DNA from: JBBROS01 sp965217935
GTDB lineage: Bacteria > Pseudomonadota > Alphaproteobacteria > Acetobacterales > Acetobacteraceae
Length of the DNA stretch: 64,000 nt
Assembly: GCA_965217935.1 (NCBI GenBank)
Contig: OZ244581.1
Span: forward strand, 3,968,001 to 4,032,000
Reading direction: 5' to 3'
Positions 51,301 to 59,968 of this stretch are shown one piece after another. Every line of letters starts with the position of its first letter. Position 1 is the stretch's first letter. A program made the position numbers and the translations under genes. Under the pieces are notes generated by a model. It was not told the DNA's origin, did no database searches, and saw only the letters and a list, made by a program, of their open reading frames with translations.

Positions 51301-52515
51301 TTATAGTTGGCGGGGGCCAACCCCGCGCGGCCCACTTAAAGCAGGTGCGGACGACAGTTCCAACCACGCCGCCATCCCGAGGGCCGCCGCCCCGAACACT
51401 CCCATGGCGCCGGCCATGCCGACGGCCGTGCCCGGCATCACCGATCCGACGATGGCCGCCGACACCGACCCCGCCGCCATCTGCGCGAACCCGATGAACG
51501 CCGCCGCCGACCCCGCCGCCTCCGGCAACGGCGCCAGCCCGGCAGCGATCGCGTTCGGCATCACGATCCCGGCCGCGAACGTGTAGGCGGCCAGCACGGG
51601 AACCAGCACCGCCACTCGCGGCATGGCCGGCCCGAAGCCGCACACCAGCACGAGCGCGATTGCCAGCATAACGGGTCCGAGCCGGCGCAATGCGGCGCCG
51701 GAAAGCCGCCGGGCCAGCCAGCCGTTCAGCACCGACCCCGCCAGCAACGCCAGCGCCGCCGCCGCGAAGATCAGGCTGAACGCGCCCGGCGTCACCCCGA
51801 GCGTGCCGATGAACACGGACGGCGACCCCGAGATATAGGCGAACATCCCGGCGAACGTCAGCGCGTTGACGGCGGCGTAACCGAGCGTGCGAGGCGTCCG
51901 CAGCACCCGCGCGTAGCCGTCCCAGGCGCGGCTTGTATGTCGCGCCGCCGGCGGCAGCGTTTCCGGTTGCAGCAGCGCCGTCAGGCCCGCCAGCCCCGCC
52001 CCGGCGACGCAGAGCGCGCCGTAGATCGCCCGCCATCCAAGGCTGTCAAGCAGCAGCGCGCCCAGGATCGGCGCGAGCAGCATCGCCAACGTCGCCACCG
52101 CGCTCAGGAACGATTGCCGCGAGACCGCCTCCGCCCCGTCGAACACGTCCCGCACCACGGCCCGGCTGACCACGACGCCGGCGCACGCCCCGAGACCCTG
52201 CAACAGCCGCAGCAGCACCAGCGCGCCGATGGACGGGGCGGCAGCCGCGGCAAGCCCGGCCACCGCGTAGGCAGCCAGCCCCGCGATCACCACCGGCCGC
52301 CGCCCGAAACGGTCGGACGCCGGGCCAAGCACGAGTTGGCCGAACGCGAACCCGAGCAGGAAGCCGGACAGCGTCCATTGCGCCGCCCCCGCGCTCGCCC
52401 CGAGCGCCGCGCCCAGGGACGGCAAGGCGGGCAGGCTGATGTCGATGGACAGCGGCGGCATCGTGGATTGCGCGCCCAGAAGCCAGGTGAACGCACGCGA
52501 CCGGGGCTGCAACAT
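51301..52515 (-). CDS. Bcr/CflA-type MFS drug exporter (404 aa)
   Basis: Twelve hydrophobic segments. The conserved MFS loop is GPASDRFGRRPVVIAGL after helix 2, and the drug-antiporter motif is in LLRLLQGLGACAGVVVSRAV (helix 4-5), both typical of Bcr/CflA exporters for bicyclomycin and chloramphenicol. Start at 52515 (MLQPRSRAFTWLLGAQS); a longer frame upstream runs antisense to mutM and is rejected. It starts six bases after the mutM stop. Actual substrate unknown. Confidence 0.9.
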   Translation of the reverse strand: MLQPRSRAFTWLLGAQSTMPPLSIDISLPALPSLGAALGASAGAAQWTLSGFLLGFAFGQLVLGPASDRFGRRPVVIAGLAAYAVAGLAAAAAPSIGALVLLRLLQGLGACAGVVVSRAVVRDVFDGAEAVSRQSFLSAVATLAMLLAPILGALLLDSLGWRAIYGALCVAGAGLAGLTALLQPETLPPAARHTSRAWDGYARVLRTPRTLGYAAVNALTFAGMFAYISGSPSVFIGTLGVTPGAFSLIFAAAALALLAGSVLNGWLARRLSGAALRRLGPVMLAIALVLVCGFGPAMPRVAVLVPVLAAYTFAAGIVMPNAIAAGLAPLPEAAGSAAAFIGFAQMAAGSVSAAIVGSVMPGTAVGMAGAMGVFGAAALGMAAWLELSSAPALSGPRGVGPRQL

Positions 52516-52520
52516 GCGGC

Positions 52521-53360
52521 TCACCTCTGCTTCAACGGGCAGTAGAACGTGCTCCGCCCCGCCTGCGTCACCCGCGCGATCCCGCCGCAAGCCGGCGGCC
52601 CCGGGCAGTCCGCACAGGCGGCCCCCTCCCGCCCATACACCTTCCAGGCGTGCTGGAAATACCCCAGCTCCCCGCTCGGCTGCACGTAGTCCCGCAGGCT
52701 CGACCCCCCGGCCGCGATCGCCTCGGTCAGCGTCGCCTTGATCTCCGCCGCCAATCGCCGCGCCCTGGCCCCCGCCACCTCCCCCGCCAGCAGCGACGGC
52801 GCGATCCCGGCCCGGAACAGCGCCTCGCACACGTAGATGTTGCCCAGCCCGGCCACCACCCGCTGATCCAGCAGCGCCGCCTTGATCGGCGTCCGCTTGC
52901 CCGCCAGCGCCGCCGACAGCCCCCTCGCGTTGAACGCCCGCTCCAGAGGCTCCGGCCCCAGCCCGGCCAGCAGCCGGTGCGTGTCCTCCGCGTCCGTCCG
53001 CACCAGGTCCACCGACCCGAACCGCCGCGGATCGACGAAGCCCACCAGCCATCCCTCATCGGTCTCAAGCAGGACGTGCTCGTGCGCCGTCTCCGCATTG
53101 CTGCCCCGCGCCCGGATCAGCATCCGGCCCGACATCCCGAGGTGAATCAGCACGCTGTCGCCGCCGTCCAGCCGCATCAGCATATACTTGGCCCGGCGCC
53201 GGAACCCCAGCACCCGCGCCCCTTCGAGCCGCCCCGCCAGCCCCGCCGGGAACGCCCAGCGCAGATCGGGCCGCCGCACCTCGGCCCGCACGATCCGCCG
53301 CCCGTCCAGCCGCGCCGCCAACCCACGCATCACAGTCTCGACTTCAGGCAGTTCCGGCAT
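52521..53360 (-). CDS. mutM: Formamidopyrimidine-DNA glycosylase MutM, altered zinc finger (279 aa)
   Basis: Removes oxidised purines, chiefly 8-oxoguanine, from DNA. The catalytic N-terminus MPELPEVETVMRGLA is intact, as are the RRAKYML lysine region and the helix-two-turn-helix QRVVAGLGNIYVCEALFRAG. The C-terminal finger reads CADCPGPPACGG...FYCPLKQR: the fourth zinc Cys of the usual C-x2-C...C-x2-C is a Lys, while one extra Cys lies in the loop. Zinc binding may be weakened or rearranged. Divergent from ubiE with only 27 bp between starts. Confidence 0.93.
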   Translation of the reverse strand: MPELPEVETVMRGLAARLDGRRIVRAEVRRPDLRWAFPAGLAGRLEGARVLGFRRRAKYMLMRLDGGDSVLIHLGMSGRMLIRARGSNAETAHEHVLLETDEGWLVGFVDPRRFGSVDLVRTDAEDTHRLLAGLGPEPLERAFNARGLSAALAGKRTPIKAALLDQRVVAGLGNIYVCEALFRAGIAPSLLAGEVAGARARRLAAEIKATLTEAIAAGGSSLRDYVQPSGELGYFQHAWKVYGREGAACADCPGPPACGGIARVTQAGRSTFYCPLKQR

Positions 53361-53387
53361 CGCCGCTATCACGTATATGCTGCGGCC

Positions 53388-54134
53388 ATGAGCAGCAACA
53401 CCGAGCCCTCGCCTCCCGAGACCGACTTCGGCTACCGCACCGTCCCGCTCGACGCGAAGAAGCCCATGGTCCGTGCCGTGTTCGACAGCGTCGCCGGGCG
53501 CTACGACCTGATGAACGACCTGATGTCGCTCGGCGTCCACCGCGTCTGGAAGCGGGACTTCGTGGCCGGGCTGGACCCGCGGCCCAATCGCACGTTGCTC
53601 GACCTCGCCGGCGGCACCGGCGACATCGCGCGTGCCTGGCGGGCTGCTGGCGGCGGCCCGGCCATCCTCACCGACATCAACGAGCAGATGCTCGGCATCG
53701 CCCGCACGCGCGCGCGGTCGGACGGCATCGCCATCCTCGCCGCCGACGCCGAGGCGCTTCCCTTCCCGGACCGCAGCGCCGACCGCGTGACCATCGCCTT
53801 CGGCCTGCGCAACTGCACCGACAAGCCCGCCGTCCTGCGCGAGGCCCGCCGCGTCCTGCGCCACGGCGGCCAGTTCCATTGCCTGGAATTCTCCCGCGTC
53901 CAGGTCGGCGCGCTGGCCAAGCCATACGACGCCTGGTCGTTCCAGGTCCTGCCCCGCCTCGGCCGCTTCGTCGCCGGCGACGCCGACAGCTATCGGTACC
54001 TCGCCGAGAGCATCCGCACCTTCCCCGGCCAGGAGGCGCTCGCCGCCATGATGCGCGAGGCCGGGCTGTCCCGCGTCCGCTACCGCAACCTGACCGGCGG
54101 CATTGCCGCCATCCATACCGGCTGGCGGCTCTGA
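53388..54134 (+). CDS. ubiE: Ubiquinone/menaquinone methyltransferase UbiE (248 aa)
   Basis: C-methylation step of ubiquinone synthesis. VRAVFDSVAGRYDLMNDLMS and LLDLAGGTGDIARAW (SAM loop) are the classical UbiE motifs, with AFGLRNCTDK and the closing TGGIAAIHTGWR region. Start at 53388. In many relatives ubiB follows; here coaBC begins four bases after the stop, so ubiB has been lost from this position or lies elsewhere. The start context shares its short upstream region with mutM. Confidence 0.96.
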   Translation: MSSNTEPSPPETDFGYRTVPLDAKKPMVRAVFDSVAGRYDLMNDLMSLGVHRVWKRDFVAGLDPRPNRTLLDLAGGTGDIARAWRAAGGGPAILTDINEQMLGIARTRARSDGIAILAADAEALPFPDRSADRVTIAFGLRNCTDKPAVLREARRVLRHGGQFHCLEFSRVQVGALAKPYDAWSFQVLPRLGRFVAGDADSYRYLAESIRTFPGQEALAAMMREAGLSRVRYRNLTGGIAAIHTGWRL

Positions 54135-54138
54135 GCCG

Positions 54139-55338
54139 GTGAAAATCCTCCTCGTCGTCTCCGGCGGCATCGCGGCATACAAGTCGCTCGAACTCGTCCG
54201 CCTGTTGAAACGCTCGGGCCACGCGGTCACCGCCGTCCTCACCCAAGGCGGCGCGCAGTTCGTCACCCCGCTCAGCCTCCAGGCGCTGACGGAAAACCGC
54301 GTCTATACGGACCTCTGGTCGCTCACCGACGAGAGCGAGATGGGGCACATCGAGTTGAGCCGGGCCGCCGACCTGCTGGTCGTCGCCCCAGCCAGCGCCA
54401 ACATGCTCGCCAAGATGGTCGCGGGCCTGGCCGACGACCTCGCCAGCACCGTCCTGCTCGCCACCGATAAGCCCGTGCTCGTCGCCCCGGCCATGAACGT
54501 CCGCATGTGGAGCCACGCCGCCACGCAGGCCAACCTCGCCACCCTCCGATCCCGCGGCATCCACGTCGTCGGCCCCGAGGAAGGCGCGATGGCCTGCAAC
54601 GAATACGGCTACGGCCGCCTGTCCGAGCCGCCCGCCATCCTCGCCGCGGCCGAATCCCTGCTCAACCCGCCCCGCCCCCTCGCCGGGCGTCACGTCCTCG
54701 TCACCAGCGGCCCCACGCACGAGCCTATCGACCCGGTGCGCTACATCGCCAACCGCAGCAGCGGCCACCAGGGCCAGGCCATCGCGGGCGCCCTCGCGCA
54801 ACGCGGCGCACGCGTCACCCTGGTGCAAGGCCCCGTCGCCCTCCCCGACCCGGCGGGCGTCGCCACCATCCACGTCCGCACCGCCGACGAGATGCTCGCC
54901 GCCTGCCGCTCCGCCCTCCCGGCCGACGCCGCCGTCTGCGCCGCCGCCGTTGCCGACTGGCGCGTCGAGGCCGCCCCGGGCAAACTCAAGAAAGCGCCCG
55001 GCGCCCCCCCGCCGGACTTGCATCTAAGCCCCAACCCCGACATCCTCGCTACGCTTTCGGCGTCTGGCCCGCACCGTCCCCGCCTCGTCGTCGGCTTCGC
55101 CGCCGAGACCGACGACGTGATCCTCCACGCCACCAAGAAGCGCGCCGGCAAAGGGTGCGACTGGATATTGGCCAACGACGTCCGCCCTGAGACCGGCATC
55201 ATGGGCGGCTCCCACAACGAAGTGACCCTGATCACCGCCGACGGCGCCGAACCCTGGCCGCGCATGACCAAGTCCGAACTCGCGCTGCTGCTCGCCGACC
55301 GCATCGCCGCAACTCTCGCCCCGAAAGCCGCCCCATGA
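54139..55338 (+). CDS. coaBC: CoaBC: phosphopantothenoylcysteine synthetase/decarboxylase (399 aa)
   Basis: Two-step enzyme of coenzyme A synthesis. The CoaC half (FMN decarboxylase) starts KILLVVSGGIAAYKSLELVR and has PAMNVRMW; the CoaB half has TSGPTHEPIDPVRYIANRSS, then GHQGQAIA where GKQG is usual, and ends with the KKRAGKGCDWILANDV region. GTG start at 54139, four bases after ubiE. The final ATGA overlaps the arsM start, so the three genes ubiE-coaBC-arsM are likely one transcript. Confidence 0.95.
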   Translation: MKILLVVSGGIAAYKSLELVRLLKRSGHAVTAVLTQGGAQFVTPLSLQALTENRVYTDLWSLTDESEMGHIELSRAADLLVVAPASANMLAKMVAGLADDLASTVLLATDKPVLVAPAMNVRMWSHAATQANLATLRSRGIHVVGPEEGAMACNEYGYGRLSEPPAILAAAESLLNPPRPLAGRHVLVTSGPTHEPIDPVRYIANRSSGHQGQAIAGALAQRGARVTLVQGPVALPDPAGVATIHVRTADEMLAACRSALPADAAVCAAAVADWRVEAAPGKLKKAPGAPPPDLHLSPNPDILATLSASGPHRPRLVVGFAAETDDVILHATKKRAGKGCDWILANDVRPETGIMGGSHNEVTLITADGAEPWPRMTKSELALLLADRIAATLAPKAAP

Positions 55339-56240
55339 ACATCGACAACGCCCGGCACTATTACGGCGAAGTCCTCCGCTCCTCCGCCGACCTCCGCACC
55401 GACGCCTGCTGCACCGCGACCCGCCCGCCGCCCTCGGTCCGCGCCGCCCTCGCCCGCGTCCACGACGAGGTGACATCCCGCTACTACGGCTGCGGCCTCG
55501 TCGCCCCGCAAGCCATCGAGGGCGCCCATATCCTCGACCTCGGCTCCGGCTCCGGCCAGGACGCCTTTATCCTGGCCCAGCTCGTCGGCGAACACGGCCG
55601 CGTCACCGGCATCGACGCCACCCCGGCGCAACTCGCCATCGCCAATCGCCATCTCGACTGGCACCGGGACCGCTTCGGCTACGCAAACTCCAACGTCCGC
55701 TTCATCGAAGGCGACATCCAGCAACTCGGCGCCCTCGGCCTGCCCGATGACAGCTTCGACGTCATCGTCTCCAACTGCGTCATCAACCTGGTGGCCGACA
55801 AGGCCGCCGTGTTCCAGGCCGCCCACCGCCTGCTCAAGCCCGGCGGCGAGCTCTATTTCTCCGACGTCTACGCCAACCGCCGCGTCCCCGAGGCCCTGCT
55901 CAGCGACCCAGTCCTGCACGGCGAATGCCTCGCCGGCGCGCTCTACTGGGGCGATTTCGACCGCCTCGCCAAAGCCGCCGGCTTCAACGACCCCCGGCTT
56001 GTCGCCGACCGCCCCCTCTCGATCGGGGACGCCGAAATCGCCGCCAAGCTCGCCGGCATCGAGTTCTTTTCCGCCACCTACCGCCTGTTCAAGCTCGACG
56101 GGCTTGAGCCGGCTTGCGAGGATTACGGCCAGGCCGTGCGCTACCGCGGCGCCGTGACAGGTTCCGAGCGCGTGTTCGAGCTGGACGCCCATCACGCCAT
56201 CGAGGCCGGGCGCGTCTTCCCCGTGTGCGGCAATACCTAG
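55335..56240 (+). CDS. arsM: Arsenite methyltransferase ArsM, interrupted by an amber codon (301 aa as read)
   Basis: SAM-dependent As(III) methyltransferase, which makes methylated arsenic. YYGEVLRSSADLRTDACCTA begins the typical ArsM head, LDLGSGSGQDAFIL binds SAM, and SNCVINL and EPACEDYGQAVRYRG carry the conserved cysteines. The frame stops at TAG 56238-56240 after FPVCGNT. Without it, translation continues KMLTETRFAPHFDVFGDFSR to ...ASSCC and TGA at 56385-56387, the normal ArsM end; the TAG stands where relatives have Trp (TGG). A single G-to-A change explains it. The truncated protein keeps the SAM and arsenic-binding core and may work partly. Confidence 0.85.
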   Translation: MNIDNARHYYGEVLRSSADLRTDACCTATRPPPSVRAALARVHDEVTSRYYGCGLVAPQAIEGAHILDLGSGSGQDAFILAQLVGEHGRVTGIDATPAQLAIANRHLDWHRDRFGYANSNVRFIEGDIQQLGALGLPDDSFDVIVSNCVINLVADKAAVFQAAHRLLKPGGELYFSDVYANRRVPEALLSDPVLHGECLAGALYWGDFDRLAKAAGFNDPRLVADRPLSIGDAEIAAKLAGIEFFSATYRLFKLDGLEPACEDYGQAVRYRGAVTGSERVFELDAHHAIEAGRVFPVCGNT

Positions 56241-56649
56241 AAGATGCTGACCGAGACGCGCTTCGCCCCGCATTTCGACGTGTTCGGCGATTTCAGCCGC
56301 CACTACGGCGTTTTTGCCGGCTGCGGCGTTGCGGCCCCGTTCGGCGCGCGGCAGCCGGGAAAAACGCCCGCATCCAGTTGCTGCTGACCCGCCCCGATGC
56401 AGGCGGTTTCAAGCGCTGGGGGTTGCAGGCCGGCATCAACACGGACGCGGGCGCGCCGAGGCCGCTTCCGGCGCGACCCTACTGCTTCGACACGTTCGGG
56501 ACGCCTCGCATGAACGGCGGCACGAGCCTTGCTCGATGGCCTGATCCAGCCAACGGACCGGCGTGCCCGTGGGCATCGGACCACGGCGCCGCCCTCTGGC
56601 CCGCCATGCGCCCCGCGTCCCGGACAGCCGCGCCATCGCCGCGAGCGCC

Positions 56650-57471
56650 ATGAATCCCCGCCGCATCTGGGGCATGATCTACCGCCATCTCTGCCTGCTG
56701 CGCCATTCAGGCCCCCGCGCGCTCGAACTGGTCTACTGGCCCACCTTGCAGATGTGCATCTGGGGCTTCACCACCAGCTATCTCGTCTCCCGCGGCGCCG
56801 GATCCGACCCGGCCGTCAGCAACGGCACAGCCGCCATCGCCATCGCCGGCGGCGCGCTGCTGGGCGGCGTGCTGCTTTGGGAGGTTACGCTACGCAGCCA
56901 GATGGGGGTCGCCATCACCTTTCTCGAGGAGCTCTGGTCCCGCAACCTGGGCCACATCTTTGTCTCCCCGCTCCGCCCCTGGGAGCTGATCGCCGCCCAG
57001 CTCGCCGTCTCATTCCTGCGCACCCTGATCGGCGTCCTGCCCGCCATCCTGCTTGCCTACCTGCTCTACGCCTTCGACCTGTTCCAGATCGGCCCCATCC
57101 TTATCCTGTTCTTCGCCAACCTGATGGTCATGGGCTGGTGGATCGCGCTGGCAGTCTGCAGCCTGATCCTGCGCCACGGCCTCGGCGCGGAAATGCTGGC
57201 CTGGTCCGTGACCTTCGGCCTCGCCCCGCTTTCCGCTGTGTTCTACCCGGTCAGCGTGCTGCCAGCCGCCATCCAGCCGGTGGCACTCGCGCTGCCCGCC
57301 ACCCACGTGTTCGAAGGCATGAGGGCGGCCCTGCAAGGCACGGTCCGCTGGGACCACCTGCTTTACGCCGCGGTCCTGAACGTCCTTTGGGCGATCGGCG
57401 CCGCCGTTCTTTTTGCCTGGCAATTCCGCCGCGCCCGCACCAGCGGCGCGCTGCTCAACCTCGGAGAATAG
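56650..57471 (+). CDS. ABC-2 type transporter permease without adjacent ATPase (273 aa)
   Basis: Six hydrophobic segments (LELVYWPTLQMCIWGFTTSY; AAIAIAGGALLGGVLLWEV; LIGVLPAILLAYLLYAF; LILFFANLMVMGWWIAL; LAPLSAVFYPVSVLPAAI; LLYAAVLNVLWAIGAAVLF) form an ABC-2 permease, as used for polysaccharide or drug export. Start chosen at 56650; an upstream ATG at 56563 gives a non-natural head. No ATP-binding gene lies next to it; the 262 bp before it hold no gene I can support, so the partner may have been deleted with the tail of arsM or is elsewhere. The next gene starts right at its stop. Confidence 0.85.
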   Translation: MNPRRIWGMIYRHLCLLRHSGPRALELVYWPTLQMCIWGFTTSYLVSRGAGSDPAVSNGTAAIAIAGGALLGGVLLWEVTLRSQMGVAITFLEELWSRNLGHIFVSPLRPWELIAAQLAVSFLRTLIGVLPAILLAYLLYAFDLFQIGPILILFFANLMVMGWWIALAVCSLILRHGLGAEMLAWSVTFGLAPLSAVFYPVSVLPAAIQPVALALPATHVFEGMRAALQGTVRWDHLLYAAVLNVLWAIGAAVLFAWQFRRARTSGALLNLGE

Positions 57472-58089
57472 ATGGAAACCCGCTTCTGGCTCATCCGCCA
57501 CGCCCTCGTGTCCGAGAACGAACGCGCCATGCTCTACGGCATCATGGACGTGCAGCTCTGCCCCGACACCCTGGTTGCCCAAGTTCCGCAATATACGGCA
57601 CTGGCCGCCCGCCTGCCCCGCCCCGCCGTCTGGGCCTGCACGCCCCTCAGGCGCACCCGCCGCACCGCCGAGGCTATCTTCGCTGCCGGCTACCCGGCCC
57701 AGGAGCTGACCGTCATCCCCGGCCTGATCGAGCAGAACCTCGGCGACTACCAGGGCCTGCCGCACGCCGACCTTCCCGCGCGCCTGATGGCCCCCGCGCA
57801 CCCGTTCTGGCCGCTCTCGGCCGACGAGCGCCCGCCCGGCGGGGAAAGCATGGAGGAGGTCGTCGCGCGCGTGGGCGAGACGATGGACGGTTTGGCCGAG
57901 GAATACGCCGGGAGGGATGTCGTCATCGTCAGCCATGGCGGCGCCATTCGCGCCGCCGTCGCCCATGCCATGCAGGTGGCGGCGCAAGCTGTCTTGCATC
58001 TCTCGATCCATAACATCTCGCTGACCCGGCTCGAACGGTTGCATGAGGGGTGGCGCGTGAGTTGCGTGAACGAATGGGCGGGTGTCTAA
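57472..58089 (+). CDS. Histidine phosphatase family protein (205 aa)
   Basis: Phosphoglycerate-mutase-like fold. FWLIRHALVSENERAMLYGI holds the catalytic RH of the RHG motif (RHA here), CTPLRRTRRTAEAI the second Arg, and DVVIVSHGGAIRAAVAHAM the second His. A broad-specificity phosphatase or a cobalamin-type phosphatase is likely; substrate unknown. It starts one base after the permease stop and is probably cotranscribed. The rest of the genome near it becomes AT-richer after its stop. Confidence 0.88.
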   Translation: METRFWLIRHALVSENERAMLYGIMDVQLCPDTLVAQVPQYTALAARLPRPAVWACTPLRRTRRTAEAIFAAGYPAQELTVIPGLIEQNLGDYQGLPHADLPARLMAPAHPFWPLSADERPPGGESMEEVVARVGETMDGLAEEYAGRDVVIVSHGGAIRAAVAHAMQVAAQAVLHLSIHNISLTRLERLHEGWRVSCVNEWAGV

Positions 58090-58367
58090 TTCGACCACAA
58101 AGCAAGGCTTGGCTGCGTAATTCCCAACGGCATGCAACCATTGCAAGAACAGAAAATGTCAGGAACTATCCTGGGAAATGGCCCGATTTTGGGAATCTCG
58201 TAAAGCAAGCTTAAGGGAAGCCTTCATGTCTGAAGCGTTCGTGGGCAGGTGGAAATGGTTGGAACGGGCGAACATGGCTACGACCGTAGTCGTTGCATTC
58301 ATACGTTTGGCGGCGCAATCATAGGATGGATAAGCTATGAGCTGGGGCAGAGAACACAAGCTCGAAC

Positions 58368-58411
58368 CCTAAGCAGGCATTCGTAGCTTGTACCACGAAT
58401 GCCTGCTTAGG
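58368..58411. repeat. Perfect 17-bp inverted repeat with 10-base spacer
   Basis: CCTAAGCAGGCATTCGT and ACGAATGCCTGCTTAGG match over all 17 bases. There is no T run on either side, so a simple terminator is unlikely. It could be a recombination site, a protein-binding palindrome or a structured RNA. Confidence 0.85.
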
Positions 58412-58424
58412 AGTCTTTGAAGAC

Positions 58425-58471
58425 GCATCATTTTTCGCGTTGTGACGGCGAGCCGTCCTGCGAAATGATGC
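58425..58471. repeat. Nested hairpin before the broken AT-rich gene
   Basis: Outer arms GCATCATTT/AAATGATGC with a CGC/GCG pair after a two-base bulge, and an inner GACGG/CCGTC stem with a CGAG loop. It ends 22 bp before the start of the frameshifted gene and could be part of its 5' region. Confidence 0.6.
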
Positions 58472-58492
58472 TTAGACCGCTACATCGACGGA

Positions 58493-58907
58493 ATGATAGA
58501 ACAAGTGCCTGTAGCGCAGCGAGACCGTGTAGCCCCGGTTATTAATGTGGTGAAGCAAGCAGTCCATAATGCGATAGATGGGCAGACAAGTACACCTATG
58601 ATGTCACAAACAGTTGAAGACTTGACAAACGCTATAAAAAGATGCACCAGCAGAACGCTACTCTGTCGGTAATAAAGCTACGTTTTGGTTATCAAAAGGG
58701 TCGACAGCACTGTTCTGTAATGATAAGCATTTGATTAGTTTCCGCGGCCATGACAAATCTTATTCGTCTGAAAAACATATTACGTCGGTAGATGGACAAG
58801 GATGGGCGATGGCAGCGGGCGACACGTGGCGTTTGCTGAGTGGATCAGTTGTCCGAGTCATGGAGGCGCACAGCGGGAACGCTATATTTACCGTAACTTG
58901 TAAGTAA
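58493..58907 (+). pseudogene. Unknown AT-rich gene with a +1 frameshift (about 138 aa restored)
   Basis: The first frame gives MIEQVPVAQRDRVAPVINVV and runs to TVEDLTNAIK. At the ATAAAAAG run near 58640 the frame must move by one base; it then continues DAPAERYSVGNKATFWLSKG, STALFCNDKHLISFRGHDKS and ends IFTVTCK at TAA 58905. Both halves have natural composition and join exactly, so this was one protein. No known domain; the C-terminal part is rich in Ser, Gly and Lys, like phage or surface proteins. A sequencing error in the A-run is possible. Confidence 0.55.
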
Positions 58908-59215
58908 ATCTTTCGCGTTTCGGAGATAGGCCTCAAGCCTTTGTCTCGCCAGGCAGCTTTGTCGACGTGCTGTCGCATTGATTGCCAACGCCGCCCTTAT
59001 GTCCCGGCAACCGCTCGTCCCGCCGCTCCCTGACAGGGGAAGAGGTTGGGACCGGCGGGCAGGCAACCGGTCGGCATGGGCCGGGCGCGGACGGAGATCA
59101 TGATGCCGAGGATCAGGGAACAACCGCCAAAGGGGACGGTGACGTAGCTCCCAACTCCCATCAGCAGGTTAAGGCAGCTGATCCGGCGGAGGCCGCGGGC
59201 GGGAAAGAACGGTAT

Positions 59216-59968
59216 CTAAGGGCCGAGCAACTGGCCGCCGTCGACGACGATGGTCTGGCCGGTGATCCAGCGGGCACGGCGGGAGGCGAGGAAGAGCACA
59301 ACATCGGCGACTTCCTCGGGCGTGCCGAGGCGGCCGAACGGGATTTCGGCGAGGGTTGCGTCATAGAGGTCCGGGTCATCGGCGCGGCGCCGCTCCCATG
59401 TGCCGCCGGGGAACTCGATGGAGCCGGGGGCGACGGCGTTGACGCGGATGCCGCGGGCGGCGAGGGTGCGCGCCTGGCTGCCGGTATAGTGGATGACGGC
59501 GGCCTTGATGGCGCCGTAGGACATGCTGCGCTTTGTGGCGCGTATGGCGGAGATGGATGAGATGTTGACGATTGCGCTGCCGGAGGCGTGCTCCAGGGCA
59601 GGAAGGGCGGCCTCGGTGGCGCGGACAATGGCCATGAGATCGACGGCGACGGAGGCGGACCAGCTCTCTTCGTCGTTGCCGTGGCCGAAGCCGGAGGCGT
59701 TGTTGACGAGGACGTTGATGCCGCCGAGGGCTGACGCGGCTTCGGGGACGAAGCGGGCGATATCGTCGGCGCAGGCGAGGTCGGCCGGGGCGGCGTAGGC
59801 GGGGACGCCGAAGGCTTCGATCTCCTGGCGGGTCTCGTCGAGCGCTTTCTTGCCGCGGGCGCAGATGGCGACGGCGGCGCCGGCCTCGGCGAAGGCGAGG
59901 GCGGTGGAGCGGCCGATGCCGCGGCTGCCGCCCATGATGATGACCCGGCGTCCGGTGAATTCTGTCAT
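59216..59968 (-). CDS. SDR-family oxidoreductase (250 aa)
   Basis: Classical short-chain dehydrogenase/reductase. NAD(P)-binding GGSRGIGRSTALAF, NNASGFG, catalytic Ser in IVNISSISAIRATK, Tyr-x3-Lys in SYGAIKAA, and the VNAVAPGSIEFPGG loop. The end GRLGTPEEVADVVLFLASRR resembles FabG-like and sugar-alcohol enzymes; the substrate cannot be told. No clear operon partner. The coding frame has a strongly GC-rich, NNC-poor pattern (many GCG/GGC) unlike the genes to the left. Confidence 0.92.
   Translation of the reverse strand: MTEFTGRRVIIMGGSRGIGRSTALAFAEAGAAVAICARGKKALDETRQEIEAFGVPAYAAPADLACADDIARFVPEAASALGGINVLVNNASGFGHGNDEESWSASVAVDLMAIVRATEAALPALEHASGSAIVNISSISAIRATKRSMSYGAIKAAVIHYTGSQARTLAARGIRVNAVAPGSIEFPGGTWERRRADDPDLYDATLAEIPFGRLGTPEEVADVVLFLASRRARWITGQTIVVDGGQLLGP

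Larger units (their letters stand above)
58090..59215. other. AT-rich scar region with structured repeats and a broken gene
   Basis: About 1.1 kb clearly poorer in GC than its surroundings. It contains a possible 32-residue frame at 58226-58324 (MSEAFVGRWKWLERAN...; AAGGGAAG upstream), a perfect 17-bp inverted repeat (58368-58411), a second folded element (58425-58471) and a frameshifted gene (58493-58907). 58908-59215 holds nothing I can support. The composition suggests DNA from a lower-GC source, such as a phage or small element. Confidence 0.6.

Noticed and set aside
51301..53052. MFS gene extended to a 583-residue protein
   Set aside because: The extra N-terminal part runs in a different frame through mutM, and the ATG at 52515 begins the first membrane helix.
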